Numbered from the stretch's first letter, positions 34,662 through 43,664 are shown. The stretch: 48,261 nt of DNA from Alcanivorax sp. (GCF_014762765.1 NZ_JABURH010000129.1:1-48261), one strand, 5' to 3'. A program made the numbers and translations. Notes: generated from the letters alone by a model not told the origin.

Positions 34662-34679
34662 CGTTGTTTGCCAGACCGG

Positions 34680-34922
34680 TCAGTGCTGAACCCCTGCCAC
34701 GCGATCCTCATGACGGTCCGACAAGTGATTCATTTTTTCCAGTAACGGCTGCAGCGACTCATCCAGCGTCTGCGCTGCATTCTCATAAGCCGCTTCGAGC
34801 TCCAGTCGATAATCCCCGAAATGGCTCCGCGCTTGTGCGTCCTCGGCGGTCTGTTCATCGGCCTGCACCGACATCATCAGTACACAGAGGGCAGCCCCCA
34901 GCATTCCGTTTGCAATGCGCAT
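34680..34922 (-). CDS. Small exported protein, 80 residues, function unknown
   Basis: ATG 34922 follows GGGGA at a 5-nt spacing; the frame extends 24 codons upstream without a ribosome site. A signal peptide MRIANGMLGAALCVLMMSVQA ends near residue 21. The mature part of about 59 residues is acidic and helical (FGDYRLELEAAYENAAQTLD, then ESLQPLLEKMNHL). I do not recognise a family; it may be a periplasmic helical protein. The 291-bp gap before it (34923-35213) is AT-rich and contains no supported gene or repeat. Confidence 0.72.
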   Translation of the reverse strand: MRIANGMLGAALCVLMMSVQADEQTAEDAQARSHFGDYRLELEAAYENAAQTLDESLQPLLEKMNHLSDRHEDRVAGVQH

Positions 34923-35213
34923 GATATTCCCCAAAAGCGTTATCGGTATCCATACCGGCTCTATGGCGACGAAAGACGTCCTTGCGGCGCCCACTGCATG
35001 GCAAAAGAGCTATGCAACACGTCACGGTGACCGGCGTTATTGGGGAGGGAGTCTAGGCTTGCCGAGAAACACGTCTACCAAAATATGTGCACTGGTTACA
35101 AAAACAAGTATTTGTTATTAAACGGAATACGCCTATGTCATTAGTCTTGTGGACACACTTACGCATATGCATTTATTGAGTGCAGGAAGAATGCCTGACA
35201 CGGGTATCGACAA

Positions 35214-36569
35214 TCATCGACGATGCTGCCAAACCTCACCCTGCCCCTCACTGGCCAGCGCCTGCTGATAGAACCCCCACGCCATTACCCCCGCCAGTAA
35301 GTTACCGAATGCCGCCCCCAGGGCCAGGCCACCGAAGTCACCCAGTTGGTAGCCCAACCACAGCAAAGGCAGGTAACACAGGAACAGGCGCAGGAAGGAA
35401 ATCAGCATGGCGCGCATTGGCCAGCCCAGCGCATTGCTGGCAGAGACCACAAGCATGCAGACGCCGAGCAGGCCATAGCTGGGTGGCAGCCAGCGGATCA
35501 GCACGGTCAGGTAGGACTGCACCGGCGCCGTCTCCACCAGCAGGCCGGCCAACGGGGCCGCCAGCAAGGCCATCGCCAGCCCCAGCAATACCTGCCAACC
35601 AATCACCATGGCCGCCGCCACCCGCATCAGGCGGCGTACTGTCTCCCAGTCGTTACCCCCGTAGCAACGGCCCAGCCAGGGCGGCAGGGCCATGGTCATG
35701 CCCAGCACCAGCACGATGGAAAAACTTTCCAGCCGGCTGGCCATACCCCAGGCGGCAACCGCCTGATCACCGGCCCGGGCCACCAGGGCAGTGGCCAGCA
35801 TGGCCGCCAGCGGCGGCATCAGCTGGCTGATCATGGCCGGGCCGGCAATCTGGGCGAACGGCCAGGCGGATACCCGCATCTGAACCAGCATGCCGTGGCG
35901 CTGCACCCAGCCTTTGCCGCGCAGGGCCAGCACCAGAATGCCCAGCCCGATGGTGAAGGCCAGCAAGGAGGCCAGTGCTGCACCGGGCAGTCCAAAGCCG
36001 TCCCAGTCACCCACACCAAAGATCAGCAGCGGGTCCAGCATCAGGTTGAGCAGGCTGGTAAGCACCATCATCAGGCCCGGGAAACGGGTATTACCGTGGG
36101 CCCGGAACAGGCTGTAGCCGAAGTACAATACCCCGCCCACCCACATGGCCAGCACCTGGATCGCCCAGTAGGGGCGAATCAGTTCGCGAATGGCCTCACT
36201 GGCGCCAATCAGGGAAAACGCCGGGGTCTGAATCAACCACAGGAGCAACACCAGAGCTCCCAGCATCAGGCCACCACCGGTCAGCACCAGGGCGCCAAGC
36301 CGGTTGGCCTGATCCTGCTGCCCGGCACCGATGGCCCGGGAAATCAGTGCCGCAATGGCAATACCGATCCCCACCTGCACGCCGATCACCAGAAACGCCA
36401 GCGGAAAGGTGAACGACTGCGCCGCCAGCGGCGCCGTCCCCAGCCGTGCCACAAAGATACTGTCGACCAAGTAGAACCCCAGTAACGACATCACCCCCAG
36501 CGCCATGGGCCAGGTTTGCTGCCAGAGCTGGCGGACAAGGGACAAGGTGGAGGGGCTGGATTCGGTCAC
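35214..36569 (-). CDS. MATE-family multidrug efflux transporter
   Basis: 451 residues from GTG 36569; a TTG two codons earlier (36575) is equally open, and the only Shine-Dalgarno is a weak CGGA. Twelve hydrophobic segments are evident in two halves. MATE features include PMALGVMSLLGFYLVDSIFVARLG in helix 1, GIGIAIAALISRAIGAG near 75 and the second-half start at PAMISQLMPPLAAML near 245. The family exports cationic drugs in exchange for sodium or protons. The substrate is not predictable. The REP pair R4 separates it from the patatin-like gene upstream. Confidence 0.92.
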   Translation of the reverse strand: MTESSPSTLSLVRQLWQQTWPMALGVMSLLGFYLVDSIFVARLGTAPLAAQSFTFPLAFLVIGVQVGIGIAIAALISRAIGAGQQDQANRLGALVLTGGGLMLGALVLLLWLIQTPAFSLIGASEAIRELIRPYWAIQVLAMWVGGVLYFGYSLFRAHGNTRFPGLMMVLTSLLNLMLDPLLIFGVGDWDGFGLPGAALASLLAFTIGLGILVLALRGKGWVQRHGMLVQMRVSAWPFAQIAGPAMISQLMPPLAAMLATALVARAGDQAVAAWGMASRLESFSIVLVLGMTMALPPWLGRCYGGNDWETVRRLMRVAAAMVIGWQVLLGLAMALLAAPLAGLLVETAPVQSYLTVLIRWLPPSYGLLGVCMLVVSASNALGWPMRAMLISFLRLFLCYLPLLWLGYQLGDFGGLALGAAFGNLLAGVMAWGFYQQALASEGQGEVWQHRR

Positions 36570-36612
36570 GGGCAATCCGGGTCAATGGGGAACGTGGCGA
36601 GGGTAACATGTT

Positions 36613-36700
36613 CCCCGTAGGAGCGGCGCTTGAGCCGCGAATCGTACTTGGCACGGCATATCGCAAGCAGGTTCGCGGCTCAAGCGCCGCTCCTACGGGG
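36613..36700. repeat. REP-like palindrome pair R4
   Basis: Perfect 29-bp arms (CCCCGTAGGAGCGGCGC... 36613-36641; complement 36672-36700) around a 30-nt centre. The right edge is five bases from the stop codon of the patatin-like gene, and the left edge is about 40 bp upstream of the MATE start. The arms differ from R3 by paired changes that keep the stem. Confidence 0.92.
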
Positions 36701-36705
36701 AGATT

Positions 36706-37788
36706 TTACAGCGGCTGGATACGATCCATCAGCTTGCCGCTTTCCACCAGTTCCAGGAATTCATCGCCCAACCGTCTGCTCTCGTCCACCGCCTTTCGCC
36801 AGTAGGCCTCGCGACCGGCATCGTCACCCAGGTAATGCTTGAAGTCGGTGCGGTCGGGCAGCTTGCCGTGGGGCAGGCTGGCCAGGTACTCACGGGAGGG
36901 GGACACCAGAAGCAGCCGGCGCAGTCGCTTGGGGTCGCCGTTGCGCCAGCGCAAAGGTTTGTCGAACCAGCCGGGGATCACCCGGTCGGTGAAGTGCGGG
37001 TAGAGGACAATGCCGGTGCTCTGGTAAGGCAGATCCAGGTGGTAGTCGAGCATGCCGCCGTCCCGGTAGACACCGTCCGGGGCCCCGGGCAACTCGCTGA
37101 CCCCATCGAGCACCATGGGAATGGCCGCACTGGCCAGCAGGGCCGCGCGCAGGTTCTCCGCCCGCAGGGAAATATGGTGAGTGGTGAAATCATTGAGCGG
37201 GCCCACCGGCAAATCACTTCCATCCGGGTAAACCAGACCACGCTCCATAAACAGGCCGGTGGCCTGGCGGCTGAAAAAATTGGTTCCGATCAGCCCGGCC
37301 AGGCCCAGGCCCAGCCCCAGGCCACCGTTACGGGCCATCAAACCACGGCTGCGAATCACCACGATCACCAGCCGGTAGTCCTGGTTATGCAGGATATGCT
37401 GGTCGCGATCCTGCAGCAGCTCGGAGAGCATGGCTGCACAGCGGTGACTGACTTCTTTAGAGGTAATACCCTTTGGAAAACGCTGGCTGGTGTACAACTC
37501 CGCCAACCGTTCCAGCCCCTTGGCCGGATCCTGCCCCATGGCAATGGCGGCAAAGCGCCAGCTACCGATGGAGGCGCCAATCAGGGTGCGACGACGAGAT
37601 ACCCGGGGCAGAAAGTCGCCAAATACGGCCCGATCCAGTCCGTTGATGCCCAGGGCCTTGGGCCCGCCGGCCGCACCGGGAACAATATCCACATCCTCGG
37701 CTCGCAGGCCATACTCGCGTAAATGGGCAATGGCGTCAGTGCCCGCACGCAATGTCAGGGCGGGGGCTCTGCTGTGAATGGCGACCAC
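36706..37788 (-). CDS. Patatin-like phospholipase
   Basis: A 360-residue patatin-domain protein starting at GTG 37788 after GGAG. The nucleophile is S73 in GASIGSW, the dyad Asp is D243 in YRDGGML, and the oxyanion loop appears as PGAAGGPKALG near 37-47. The position between these resembles the family's DGGGxRG. A small glycine-rich stretch GGLGLGLGLAGLIG (155-168) might associate with membrane. No signal peptide or beta-barrel part, so it is intracellular. A role in phospholipid or storage-lipid turnover is inferred from the family. It may be cotranscribed with the hydrolase upstream (91-bp gap). Confidence 0.87.
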   Translation of the reverse strand: MVAIHSRAPALTLRAGTDAIAHLREYGLRAEDVDIVPGAAGGPKALGINGLDRAVFGDFLPRVSRRRTLIGASIGSWRFAAIAMGQDPAKGLERLAELYTSQRFPKGITSKEVSHRCAAMLSELLQDRDQHILHNQDYRLVIVVIRSRGLMARNGGLGLGLGLAGLIGTNFFSRQATGLFMERGLVYPDGSDLPVGPLNDFTTHHISLRAENLRAALLASAAIPMVLDGVSELPGAPDGVYRDGGMLDYHLDLPYQSTGIVLYPHFTDRVIPGWFDKPLRWRNGDPKRLRRLLLVSPSREYLASLPHGKLPDRTDFKHYLGDDAGREAYWRKAVDESRRLGDEFLELVESGKLMDRIQPL

Positions 37789-37879
37789 CTTTTCTCTCCG
37801 AAGCCTGCTCAGGAAGGTGATGCATGGTACCCGCTATTCGCGGATTTCCGAAATTGCATTCCGCTATTGCGGCAAAAGA

Positions 37880-38782
37880 TCAATTCGACTCAGCCAGAAA
37901 CTCCCCCAGCGCCCGGGTAAACGCCAGCGGCTGACTCATCAACGGCACATGACCGGAGCGCGGCAACACCACATGACGGGCACCGATCAGCTCAGCGAAG
38001 GCCGCTTGCCCTTCGGCGGGATAGAGAGGAGAGCGGGCACCGGTAATCACCGTGGCCGGCACCGGAAAATCCGCAGCAGAAGGCCGGTAATCATGAGTGC
38101 CGGACAGGTAGGCCTGCAGATAGGCGCGAATATCCGCCAGATCCGCCACCGGCAGCAAGCGAGCCCACAGCCCGGACCAGCGAGAGGTGGCCCGAAAGGC
38201 GGAATGCAGCCCGGGGCGACCGGCCACCTGGGCGAGAATATGGGTCAGCTGACGCAGTACCGCTTCGCGCAGCCCTGCCGCCAGGTTGGCGATTCGCCCT
38301 TCATCCGGTGCCGCTTCCAGCAACGCCAACAAGTCCCGCAGTTGCGAGAAGAAATGCTCCTGGCGGTCGCCAAACAGACCATGGGCCCAGTCCGGCTGGT
38401 TGGCAATGCAGGGTGTCTGATCAATATGAAGATAGCGACCCACCGGGGAAAAATCACCATGGGCATGCCAGTGCAGGCTTGTGGTAGCCCCCAGGGAATA
38501 CCCCACCAGATAAAAATCCTCTAACCCGAAATGGGCCACAAGATCTTCCATGTCCTCCATGTGATTATGGAAAACATCCGGCTGGTTGAAACGAGCAGCG
38601 GCAGAATGTCCTGCCCCGCGCAGATCCGGCATGAAGAACTGGTAACGTCGCAGGTATGGCATCACAAAGGGAAGCCAGTCTCGCCCCTGCATACCCAGCC
38701 CGTGCAGCATCAGCACCGGCTGGCCACGCCCCAGAATTCTCACATGCAGCGACTGGCCGTCCCTGGCAGGAAATAACGGCAT
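37880..38782 (-). CDS. Alpha/beta hydrolase
   Basis: A 300-residue serine hydrolase of the epoxide-hydrolase/esterase type. MLHGLGMQGRDW near 25-36 forms the oxyanion hole, PDLRGAGHS near 52 follows, the nucleophile elbow is VGYSLGATTS near 94 and the His lies in LPRSGHVPLMSQP near 278. No signal peptide. The lid region 120-200 is unusual for a named family, so the substrate is left open. ATG 38782 follows GGGAGCGGG. It lies 12 bp after ppnP on the same strand, so an osmC-like/ppnP/hydrolase operon is likely. Confidence 0.85.
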   Translation of the reverse strand: MPLFPARDGQSLHVRILGRGQPVLMLHGLGMQGRDWLPFVMPYLRRYQFFMPDLRGAGHSAAARFNQPDVFHNHMEDMEDLVAHFGLEDFYLVGYSLGATTSLHWHAHGDFSPVGRYLHIDQTPCIANQPDWAHGLFGDRQEHFFSQLRDLLALLEAAPDEGRIANLAAGLREAVLRQLTHILAQVAGRPGLHSAFRATSRWSGLWARLLPVADLADIRAYLQAYLSGTHDYRPSAADFPVPATVITGARSPLYPAEGQAAFAELIGARHVVLPRSGHVPLMSQPLAFTRALGEFLAESN

Positions 38783-38794
38783 CCCGCTCCCCTA

Positions 38795-39079
38795 TTATTC
38801 GCCGTACAGACACAGATAGGCGGTATCCACTTCCACCTTTACCTGAAAACGGCTGTCTGCAACCACTTCAAAGGTGTCACCGGCAGCAAACGTCTGCCAG
38901 TCGGCAGCACCGGGCAGCTTCACGGTCAGCGCGCCGCTTACCACAGTCATGGTCTCGTGCTCGCTGGTGCCGAACTCGTAATCGCCCGGCGCCATAACGC
39001 CGACGGTGGCTGGTTTGGTTTCGGCTTGAAAGGCAATGGATGCCACCTTGGCATCGAAGTATTCGTTGACCTTGAACAT
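38795..39079 (-). CDS. ppnP: Pyrimidine/purine nucleoside phosphorylase PpnP
   Basis: A 94-residue cupin of the DUF1255/YaiE family, shown in E. coli to phosphorolyse several nucleosides to base and ribose-1-phosphate. Visible: [18 protein letters not shown] at the N-terminus, [25 protein letters not shown] in the cupin core and [17 protein letters not shown] at the end, all matching the family end to end. ATG 39079 follows GGAGG. Probable operon with the OsmC-like gene upstream (62 bp) and the hydrolase downstream. Confidence 0.93.
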   Translation of the reverse strand: MFKVNEYFDAKVASIAFQAETKPATVGVMAPGDYEFGTSEHETMTVVSGALTVKLPGAADWQTFAAGDTFEVVADSRFQVKVEVDTAYLCLYGE

Positions 39080-39141
39080 GCAAGGGCCTCCGTTGAGTCA
39101 ATGGAGGCGCGAGTATGCCAAAAGCGCCGGCGCTGTGCCGC

Positions 39142-39528
39142 TTATTTCCAATCCGTGGCAATCGGAGTGCCCTGGCGCACGGTATTGGTGACCGGGGTCT
39201 TGGCGGCAATCTCCAGCAGGCGCTGGCGCTGCTCATCGCTCAAGTCACCACTGCAGGTCAGGGTACGATCAATATATTCCTTGCCCGCATCATCACGATA
39301 AAAATGCAGACCCACCTGAATCTCACCCAGCTCCCAGCCCTTGCGTTCCGCATACATGCGCAAGGTGATGGAAGTGCAGGCACCCAGGCCGGACAGCAAT
39401 AATTCATAGGGATTGGGGCCGCTGTCGCTGCCTCCCAGCGACTCACCTTCATCAGCACTGAGGCGATGCTGGCGAGCATCAATCTGCTGAACATATTTCT
39501 CAACGCTACAAACCTGTACGCGCGCCAT
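39142..39528 (-). CDS. OsmC-like protein
   Basis: 128 residues from ATG 39528 (AAGGAGA just before it; the frame extends upstream without a site). OsmC/Ohr fold: the helix with the conserved Cys (NPYELLLSGLGACTSITLRMYAERKG, Cys about residue 63) and the C-terminal half with AAKTPVTNTVRQG. The first conserved Cys of the peroxidase pair lies in GLGACTS. The second, expected in CPV-like sequence, is here KTPVTNT without a Cys, so classic Ohr/OsmC peroxidase activity is doubtful. This subgroup is often annotated simply as OsmC family. Confidence 0.85.
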   Translation of the reverse strand: MARVQVCSVEKYVQQIDARQHRLSADEGESLGGSDSGPNPYELLLSGLGACTSITLRMYAERKGWELGEIQVGLHFYRDDAGKEYIDRTLTCSGDLSDEQRQRLLEIAAKTPVTNTVRQGTPIATDWK

Positions 39529-39890
39529 GGCACTCTCCTTTTCGTTGTCACCCTCCGCGGCCATATCCGAGGCGCCGCACTTGAAAATGACTATGCCACG
39601 GAGATAGCCATGAGCAACAGTCGCAACGAGATAGGCAGGGAAATCCTGAAGACCTGCACACTATCTGAACTGGCCGCGGACATACCGGGTCTGCACGCGG
39701 CACCAGCCGTCGGGGGGGGGCACAGCACTGCTGCGAAAATAGGCAGGCCTACCAGGAATACAGCCCCTGGAGGCCCTTACTCTGCAGTAAAGGGCCATTT
39801 GAAGAGGCTTCCATTCCACTCTCTAAGAGCTGGCTTGCCATTGGGATCTGCTTCGCCTGCAAGCAATCTCCTGCAAAGCAAAAACGCGCT
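39529..39890. other. 362-bp gap with a G9 tract, a hairpin and a doubtful small ORF
   Basis: A run of nine G (39712-39720) lies inside a possible rightward ORF that begins at ATG 39610 after GGAG and runs to 39951 (MSNSRNEIGREILKTCTLSE ...). The part after the tract does not look coding and overlaps the lipoprotein gene. GGCCCTTACT/AGTAAAGGGCC (about 39772-39797) is a hairpin with one bulge. I cannot support a gene here. Confidence 0.3.
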
Positions 39891-40604
39891 TCAGGAGCCT
39901 TCTACCTGCTGGCAAAACATCGCCATGTCAGGATCAGCAAACCCCTTGTGAGTAATGATGGCGTCGTAAACCTTGCCCACCTGGACCGCACAGGAGACGG
40001 TCTCAAGAGGGCTGCCATCCGAAGCCTTCTCGACGAATACTTCCAGGCGGCCGTTATCCTTAACCAACGTATTAAAATATTCTGAGGCCTGTGCGTACCT
40101 CAAATCCTCCTCACCCAATACAGAAAAGCCAATGTTCGCTTCCTGGCTCATTGCATGAATAAAGCGTACACCTACTGTTTCAGGGTGAATCTCGGGGATT
40201 CGCTGGCGGAACGGCACCAACTGCATACCCCCACCGGCTAAATCCCCCATGAAAACCAGAGTGTAATTGTCACCAGCTTTAAGGGTCACACTGTCATCCA
40301 GCAAATCCATGGTGCTGTTGCGTACGGAAAACTCCACAGTCTCCGAACCAGCATCCAGTTTCAGATTCATACCACCCTGTTCGTCGGTGGAATAGCCCAC
40401 ATCCTCAAACAGTGGGTCAGAGGATTTGCTGGTTACTACATCCACACGAATGCTGGACGCATCCGGGCTAGTGAAGTCCGTCAACTGGTTATGGAAATAG
40501 AGACTGGCAGGGGGACGCAGCAAATCCTCCACCTCGTCATCGTCGCCCCCGCAACCGGATAACACCACAACACCGGCCATAGCCAGCAAGCCCAGCTTTT
40601 TCAT
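39891..40604 (-). CDS. Lipoprotein with DUF4397-like repeats (paralogue 1)
   Basis: 237 residues. The signal peptide ends in the lipobox VLSGC with the lipidated Cys at 18; the next residues GGDDD are acidic, which would favour retention or surface exposure depending on the species. The mature protein is beta-rich: LYFHNQLTDF near 36, VGYSTDEQGG near 68, GDNYTLVFMGD near 111, VRFIHAMSQ near 146 and a C-terminal pair of Cys in VSCAVQVGKVYDAIITHKGF and AMFCQQ. The same landmarks occur in the gene at 40714-41463, so the two are paralogues. The layout recalls DUF4397 proteins. Function unknown. Confidence 0.82.
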   Translation of the reverse strand: MKKLGLLAMAGVVVLSGCGGDDDEVEDLLRPPASLYFHNQLTDFTSPDASSIRVDVVTSKSSDPLFEDVGYSTDEQGGMNLKLDAGSETVEFSVRNSTMDLLDDSVTLKAGDNYTLVFMGDLAGGGMQLVPFRQRIPEIHPETVGVRFIHAMSQEANIGFSVLGEEDLRYAQASEYFNTLVKDNGRLEVFVEKASDGSPLETVSCAVQVGKVYDAIITHKGFADPDMAMFCQQVEGS

Positions 40605-40624
40605 TGTTTTCTCCCGAATAGATT

Positions 40625-40664
40625 ACCGCCGCCATGATTATCATGGCCGCCGGTGTTTTTTTGG
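40625..40664 (+). terminator. Terminator-like hairpin pointing against the operon
   Basis: CCGCCGCCATGA and TCATGGCCGCCGG with TTTTTTT following on the plus strand, that is, opposite to the flanking leftward genes. For leftward transcription the A-run comes first, so it would not terminate efficiently. Confidence 0.45.
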
Positions 40665-40713
40665 TAATAGTTGGCAGTTCGGAAGGGTTCGGAAGGCGGG
40701 AAGTACCAGCCGC

Positions 40714-41463
40714 TCAGTTGAACGGCTGGCAGTACAGGGCAATCTGATCATCGTCGCTGTCGAAACGACGGTAGGCAATGATGGCATCGTAGCTACGGCC
40801 ACTGCTGACGCTACAGCTTACCTGGTCGATCTCCAGGCCCTGGGTTTCGTTATTGACCGTCACCTCCAGGGTGCCACTGGCATTGACTGACACATAGCTG
40901 CTGCCTTCGGCATACTCCAGACCGGACACCAGCGACTGACCGGCAGCGCCGGGCGTGACAACGCTCAGTTCATCGCCGGAGAGGCGCGACAGGGTATTGA
41001 TGAAACGCACCCGGATCTGACCGCTGGTTACGTCCATATCCTGGTGGCGGTAGGTGCGCAGCTGACGGTTGTCCAGCGTCGTGTCGCCCATCAGCACCAC
41101 GGTATAACGATCACCCGCTGTCAGAGTGCGATTCAGTGGGCCATTGACCAGAGTGCTGCCGGAACTGCTGCCACGGGCATCGAAAGACAAGGACTCACTG
41201 TCGTCATCCAGCTCGATGGATTCGGCGCTGACATTGCCCGTAATGGTGTAGCCCACATCGTTCTGCAACGGACTGTTCTGGTTGTCCACAAACAGGTCCA
41301 CGGTGACATCATCCTCGCTGCCACCGCCAACCTGGGTCAGTTGGTTATGGAAATAGATCCGGGCATTATCCGAGAACAGACCACTGTCACCATCTTCCTC
41401 ATCACAACCGAAGGTGGACAGGCCGGCCACGGATGCGGCCAGAATCAGACGCAGGAAAATCAT
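40714..41463 (-). CDS. Lipoprotein-like protein with DUF4397-like repeats (paralogue 2)
   Basis: 249 residues. The signal MIFLRLILAASVAGLSTFGC ends at Cys20, but the residues before it (TFG) are a poor lipobox, so lipidation is uncertain. Landmarks shared with the next gene: IYFHNQLTQ near 37, VGYTITGN near 70, GDRYTVVLMGD near 117, VRFINTLSRLSGDELSV near 152, VSCSVSSGRSYDAIIAYRRF near 220 and ALYCQPFN at the end. Its ATG overlaps the stop of the permease gene as ATGA, so translation is coupled. Probably periplasmic or outer-membrane; a role with the permease is inferred from coupling. Confidence 0.82.
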   Translation of the reverse strand: MIFLRLILAASVAGLSTFGCDEEDGDSGLFSDNARIYFHNQLTQVGGGSEDDVTVDLFVDNQNSPLQNDVGYTITGNVSAESIELDDDSESLSFDARGSSSGSTLVNGPLNRTLTAGDRYTVVLMGDTTLDNRQLRTYRHQDMDVTSGQIRVRFINTLSRLSGDELSVVTPGAAGQSLVSGLEYAEGSSYVSVNASGTLEVTVNNETQGLEIDQVSCSVSSGRSYDAIIAYRRFDSDDDQIALYCQPFN

Positions 41464-42590
41464 GATGCCTCACTCCCGGGTGATTCCTCGCTGCCGTCCT
41501 GCTGTTCCAGCAGGACGGCGGGGCTTTCACCCTCATTGAACTCGCGTATGAAAATCCCCCAGAAGGCCACAAACAGGGCAGCCAGCAGAGGCCCCAGCGC
41601 GAAACCGGTGATGCCGAACATGGCCAGGCCACCCAAGGTGGAAAACAGCACCACGTAGTCCGGCAGCTTGGTGTCCCGGCCCACCAGGATCGGACGCAGG
41701 ATATTATCCACCAGGCCGATGACAAAAATGCCAAACAGGACCAGGATCGTGGCATCCAATATATCACCAACCGCATACAGGTAGAGTGAAACCGGCAGCC
41801 AGATCAGGCCGGCCCCCACTGCCGGAATCAGCGACAGCACTGCCATCACCACGCCCCACAGCAAGGCACCGGGAATGCCCAGCCACCAGAATATCAGCCC
41901 CCCCAGGGCACCCTGGGTGGCCGCCACCAGCAGGTTGCCCTTGATGGTGGCGCGGGTCACTTCAGCAAACTTGGCGAACAACAGTTTTTCACGCTCGTCG
42001 CCCAGTGGCAGCGCGCGAATCAGCATACTGACCATGGCGTCGCCATCGCGAATCAGGAAGAACGCCAGGTACAACATCAAGCCCAGATTGAGGAAAAACT
42101 GGAAGGTATTCTGCCCCACCGCCAGGGCGCGCTTGGCCAGGAACTGACCTGCACCAGTAAAGGCTTCCACGGTCTGCGACTTGACTCTTTCAAGATCAAT
42201 ATCAAAACGCTCGGCGGCGGATTGCAGCCAGGGAAATGCCTGCTTGATACGATCCACATAGTCGGCCAGATTGAGCTCGCCGCTCTGCACTTTCTGGAAC
42301 AGGGATACACCTTCGGTGACGAAGGAAGAAGCCACCACCAGTACCGGAATCACCACCAGCACCACACACAATACAAGGGTGCACAGGGACACCAGATTAC
42401 GGCGATGAGGCCATTTGCCAAGCAAGCGTTTCTGGAACGGATAGAAAATCACGCCAATGGCGCAGGCCCAGAAGATGGGTGCGAAGAAGGGTTTCAACAA
42501 CAGCGCAAACGCCACGCTGACCGCTACCAGCGTAAACAGAAACGTGCCACGCTCCAGCTTTACCGATATATCCGAACCCTGCATCGCCAC
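41460..42590 (-). CDS. AI-2E-family membrane permease
   Basis: 376 residues with about eight transmembrane segments. The family (PerM/TqsA/AI-2E, UPF0118) is recognised by LLKPFFAPIFWACAIGVIFYPFQKRL near 27-52, the long periplasmic region 95-155, GLIFWWLGIPGALLWGVVMAVLSLIPAVGAG near 228-258 and the pore signature VDNILRPILVGRDTKLP near 291. Members include TqsA, which exports autoinducer-2, and sodium/proton antiporters, so the substrate is open. GTG 42590 follows GAGGGA; ATG 42584 is an alternative. It lies 18 bp after the exchanger gene and overlaps the lipoprotein gene by 4 bp. Confidence 0.9.
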   Translation of the reverse strand: MAMQGSDISVKLERGTFLFTLVAVSVAFALLLKPFFAPIFWACAIGVIFYPFQKRLLGKWPHRRNLVSLCTLVLCVVLVVIPVLVVASSFVTEGVSLFQKVQSGELNLADYVDRIKQAFPWLQSAAERFDIDLERVKSQTVEAFTGAGQFLAKRALAVGQNTFQFFLNLGLMLYLAFFLIRDGDAMVSMLIRALPLGDEREKLLFAKFAEVTRATIKGNLLVAATQGALGGLIFWWLGIPGALLWGVVMAVLSLIPAVGAGLIWLPVSLYLYAVGDILDATILVLFGIFVIGLVDNILRPILVGRDTKLPDYVVLFSTLGGLAMFGITGFALGPLLAALFVAFWGIFIREFNEGESPAVLLEQQDGSEESPGSEAS

Positions 42591-42608
42591 TATGTCCCTC
42601 TTTACCGT

Positions 42609-43589
42609 TTAACCGGCAGCCATCACCACGCTGCCGCCCAGATAACTCATATAAGACACGAACACTACGAGCAATGCGATACCATTGCCGCGGGTGATCT
42701 GGCCCTTGCGACCCCACAATCCAAAGCCCATCACGAACAGGGCCAGGGTCAGGAGCATCATCAGGCTCCAGTCGCGCTGCAATACCAGCGTCTCCACGCT
42801 CATGGGCTGGATGGCACCGGCGATACCGACCACCGCCAGGGTATTAAACAGGTTCGAGCCTAGCACGTTACCAAAGGCGATATCGTGCTCACCCTTGCGT
42901 ACTGCGGCGATGCTGGATGCCAACTCCGGCAGGGAGGTGCCGATTGCCACGATGGTCAAACCGATAATCAGATCACTGACCCCCAGAGACTGGGCGATGT
43001 CGACCGCCCCCCACACCAGCAACCGGGAACTGGCCACCAGCAGGGCCAGGCCCGCCACCAGCCAGAACAGGGCGGTTTTCAATGGCAGGGGATGCTCGGC
43101 CAGATCGGTCTCCACTTCTCCGGCCAGCACATCACCCTTGCCGGTCATGGCGGCATAGATGGACCAGCCCATCAACAGCGCCAACAGGGCAAGCAACACC
43201 CAGGCATCCGCCCGGGAAATACTGCCATCCAGCAACTGATAGCCAGCCAGCAGGGTTACCAGAGTCAACACTGGCAGCTCTTTCTTGAGAACCGCAGAAT
43301 TCAGCGCAATGGGGCTCATCACTGCGACCACCCCGAGAATCAGGGCAATGTTGGAAATATTGGAGCCATAGGCATTGCCCAGTGCCAGCGAGGGATTACC
43401 ATCCAGGGCGGCCATGGCAGACACCACCATCTCCGGTGCGGAGGTACCGAAACCGACGATCAACATGCCGATCAGCAGCGGCGGCATACCCGCATGGGCC
43501 GCAGTACCGGCCGCCCCTTCCACAAACTTGTCAGCACTCCATACCAGCACAATCAGGCCAGCGATCACGGCGGCAATAGCCAGCAACAT
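42609..43589 (-). CDS. Sodium/calcium exchanger family protein (YrbG-like)
   Basis: 326 residues, about ten membrane helices, of the CaCA superfamily. The two inverted alpha-repeats are plain: GFGTSAPEMVVSAMAAL ... GNAYGSNISNIALILG near 47-87, and IGTSLPELASSIAAVRKG ... GNVLGSNLFNTLAVVG near 217-256. These carry the Glu residues that bind calcium. E. coli YrbG is the nearest well-known type. It likely exchanges Ca2+ for Na+ or H+ at the inner membrane. ATG 43589 follows AAGGAG. First gene of an operon with the permease and two lipoprotein-like genes. Confidence 0.93.
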   Translation of the reverse strand: MLLAIAAVIAGLIVLVWSADKFVEGAAGTAAHAGMPPLLIGMLIVGFGTSAPEMVVSAMAALDGNPSLALGNAYGSNISNIALILGVVAVMSPIALNSAVLKKELPVLTLVTLLAGYQLLDGSISRADAWVLLALLALLMGWSIYAAMTGKGDVLAGEVETDLAEHPLPLKTALFWLVAGLALLVASSRLLVWGAVDIAQSLGVSDLIIGLTIVAIGTSLPELASSIAAVRKGEHDIAFGNVLGSNLFNTLAVVGIAGAIQPMSVETLVLQRDWSLMMLLTLALFVMGFGLWGRKGQITRGNGIALLVVFVSYMSYLGGSVVMAAG

Positions 43590-43664
43590 GGGGACTCCTT
43601 GGGGTAGTGAATGGTGTCAGGCGGGCATTGTGGCAGAGAGCGGGAAGGCTGGCACCTGTCTGTG

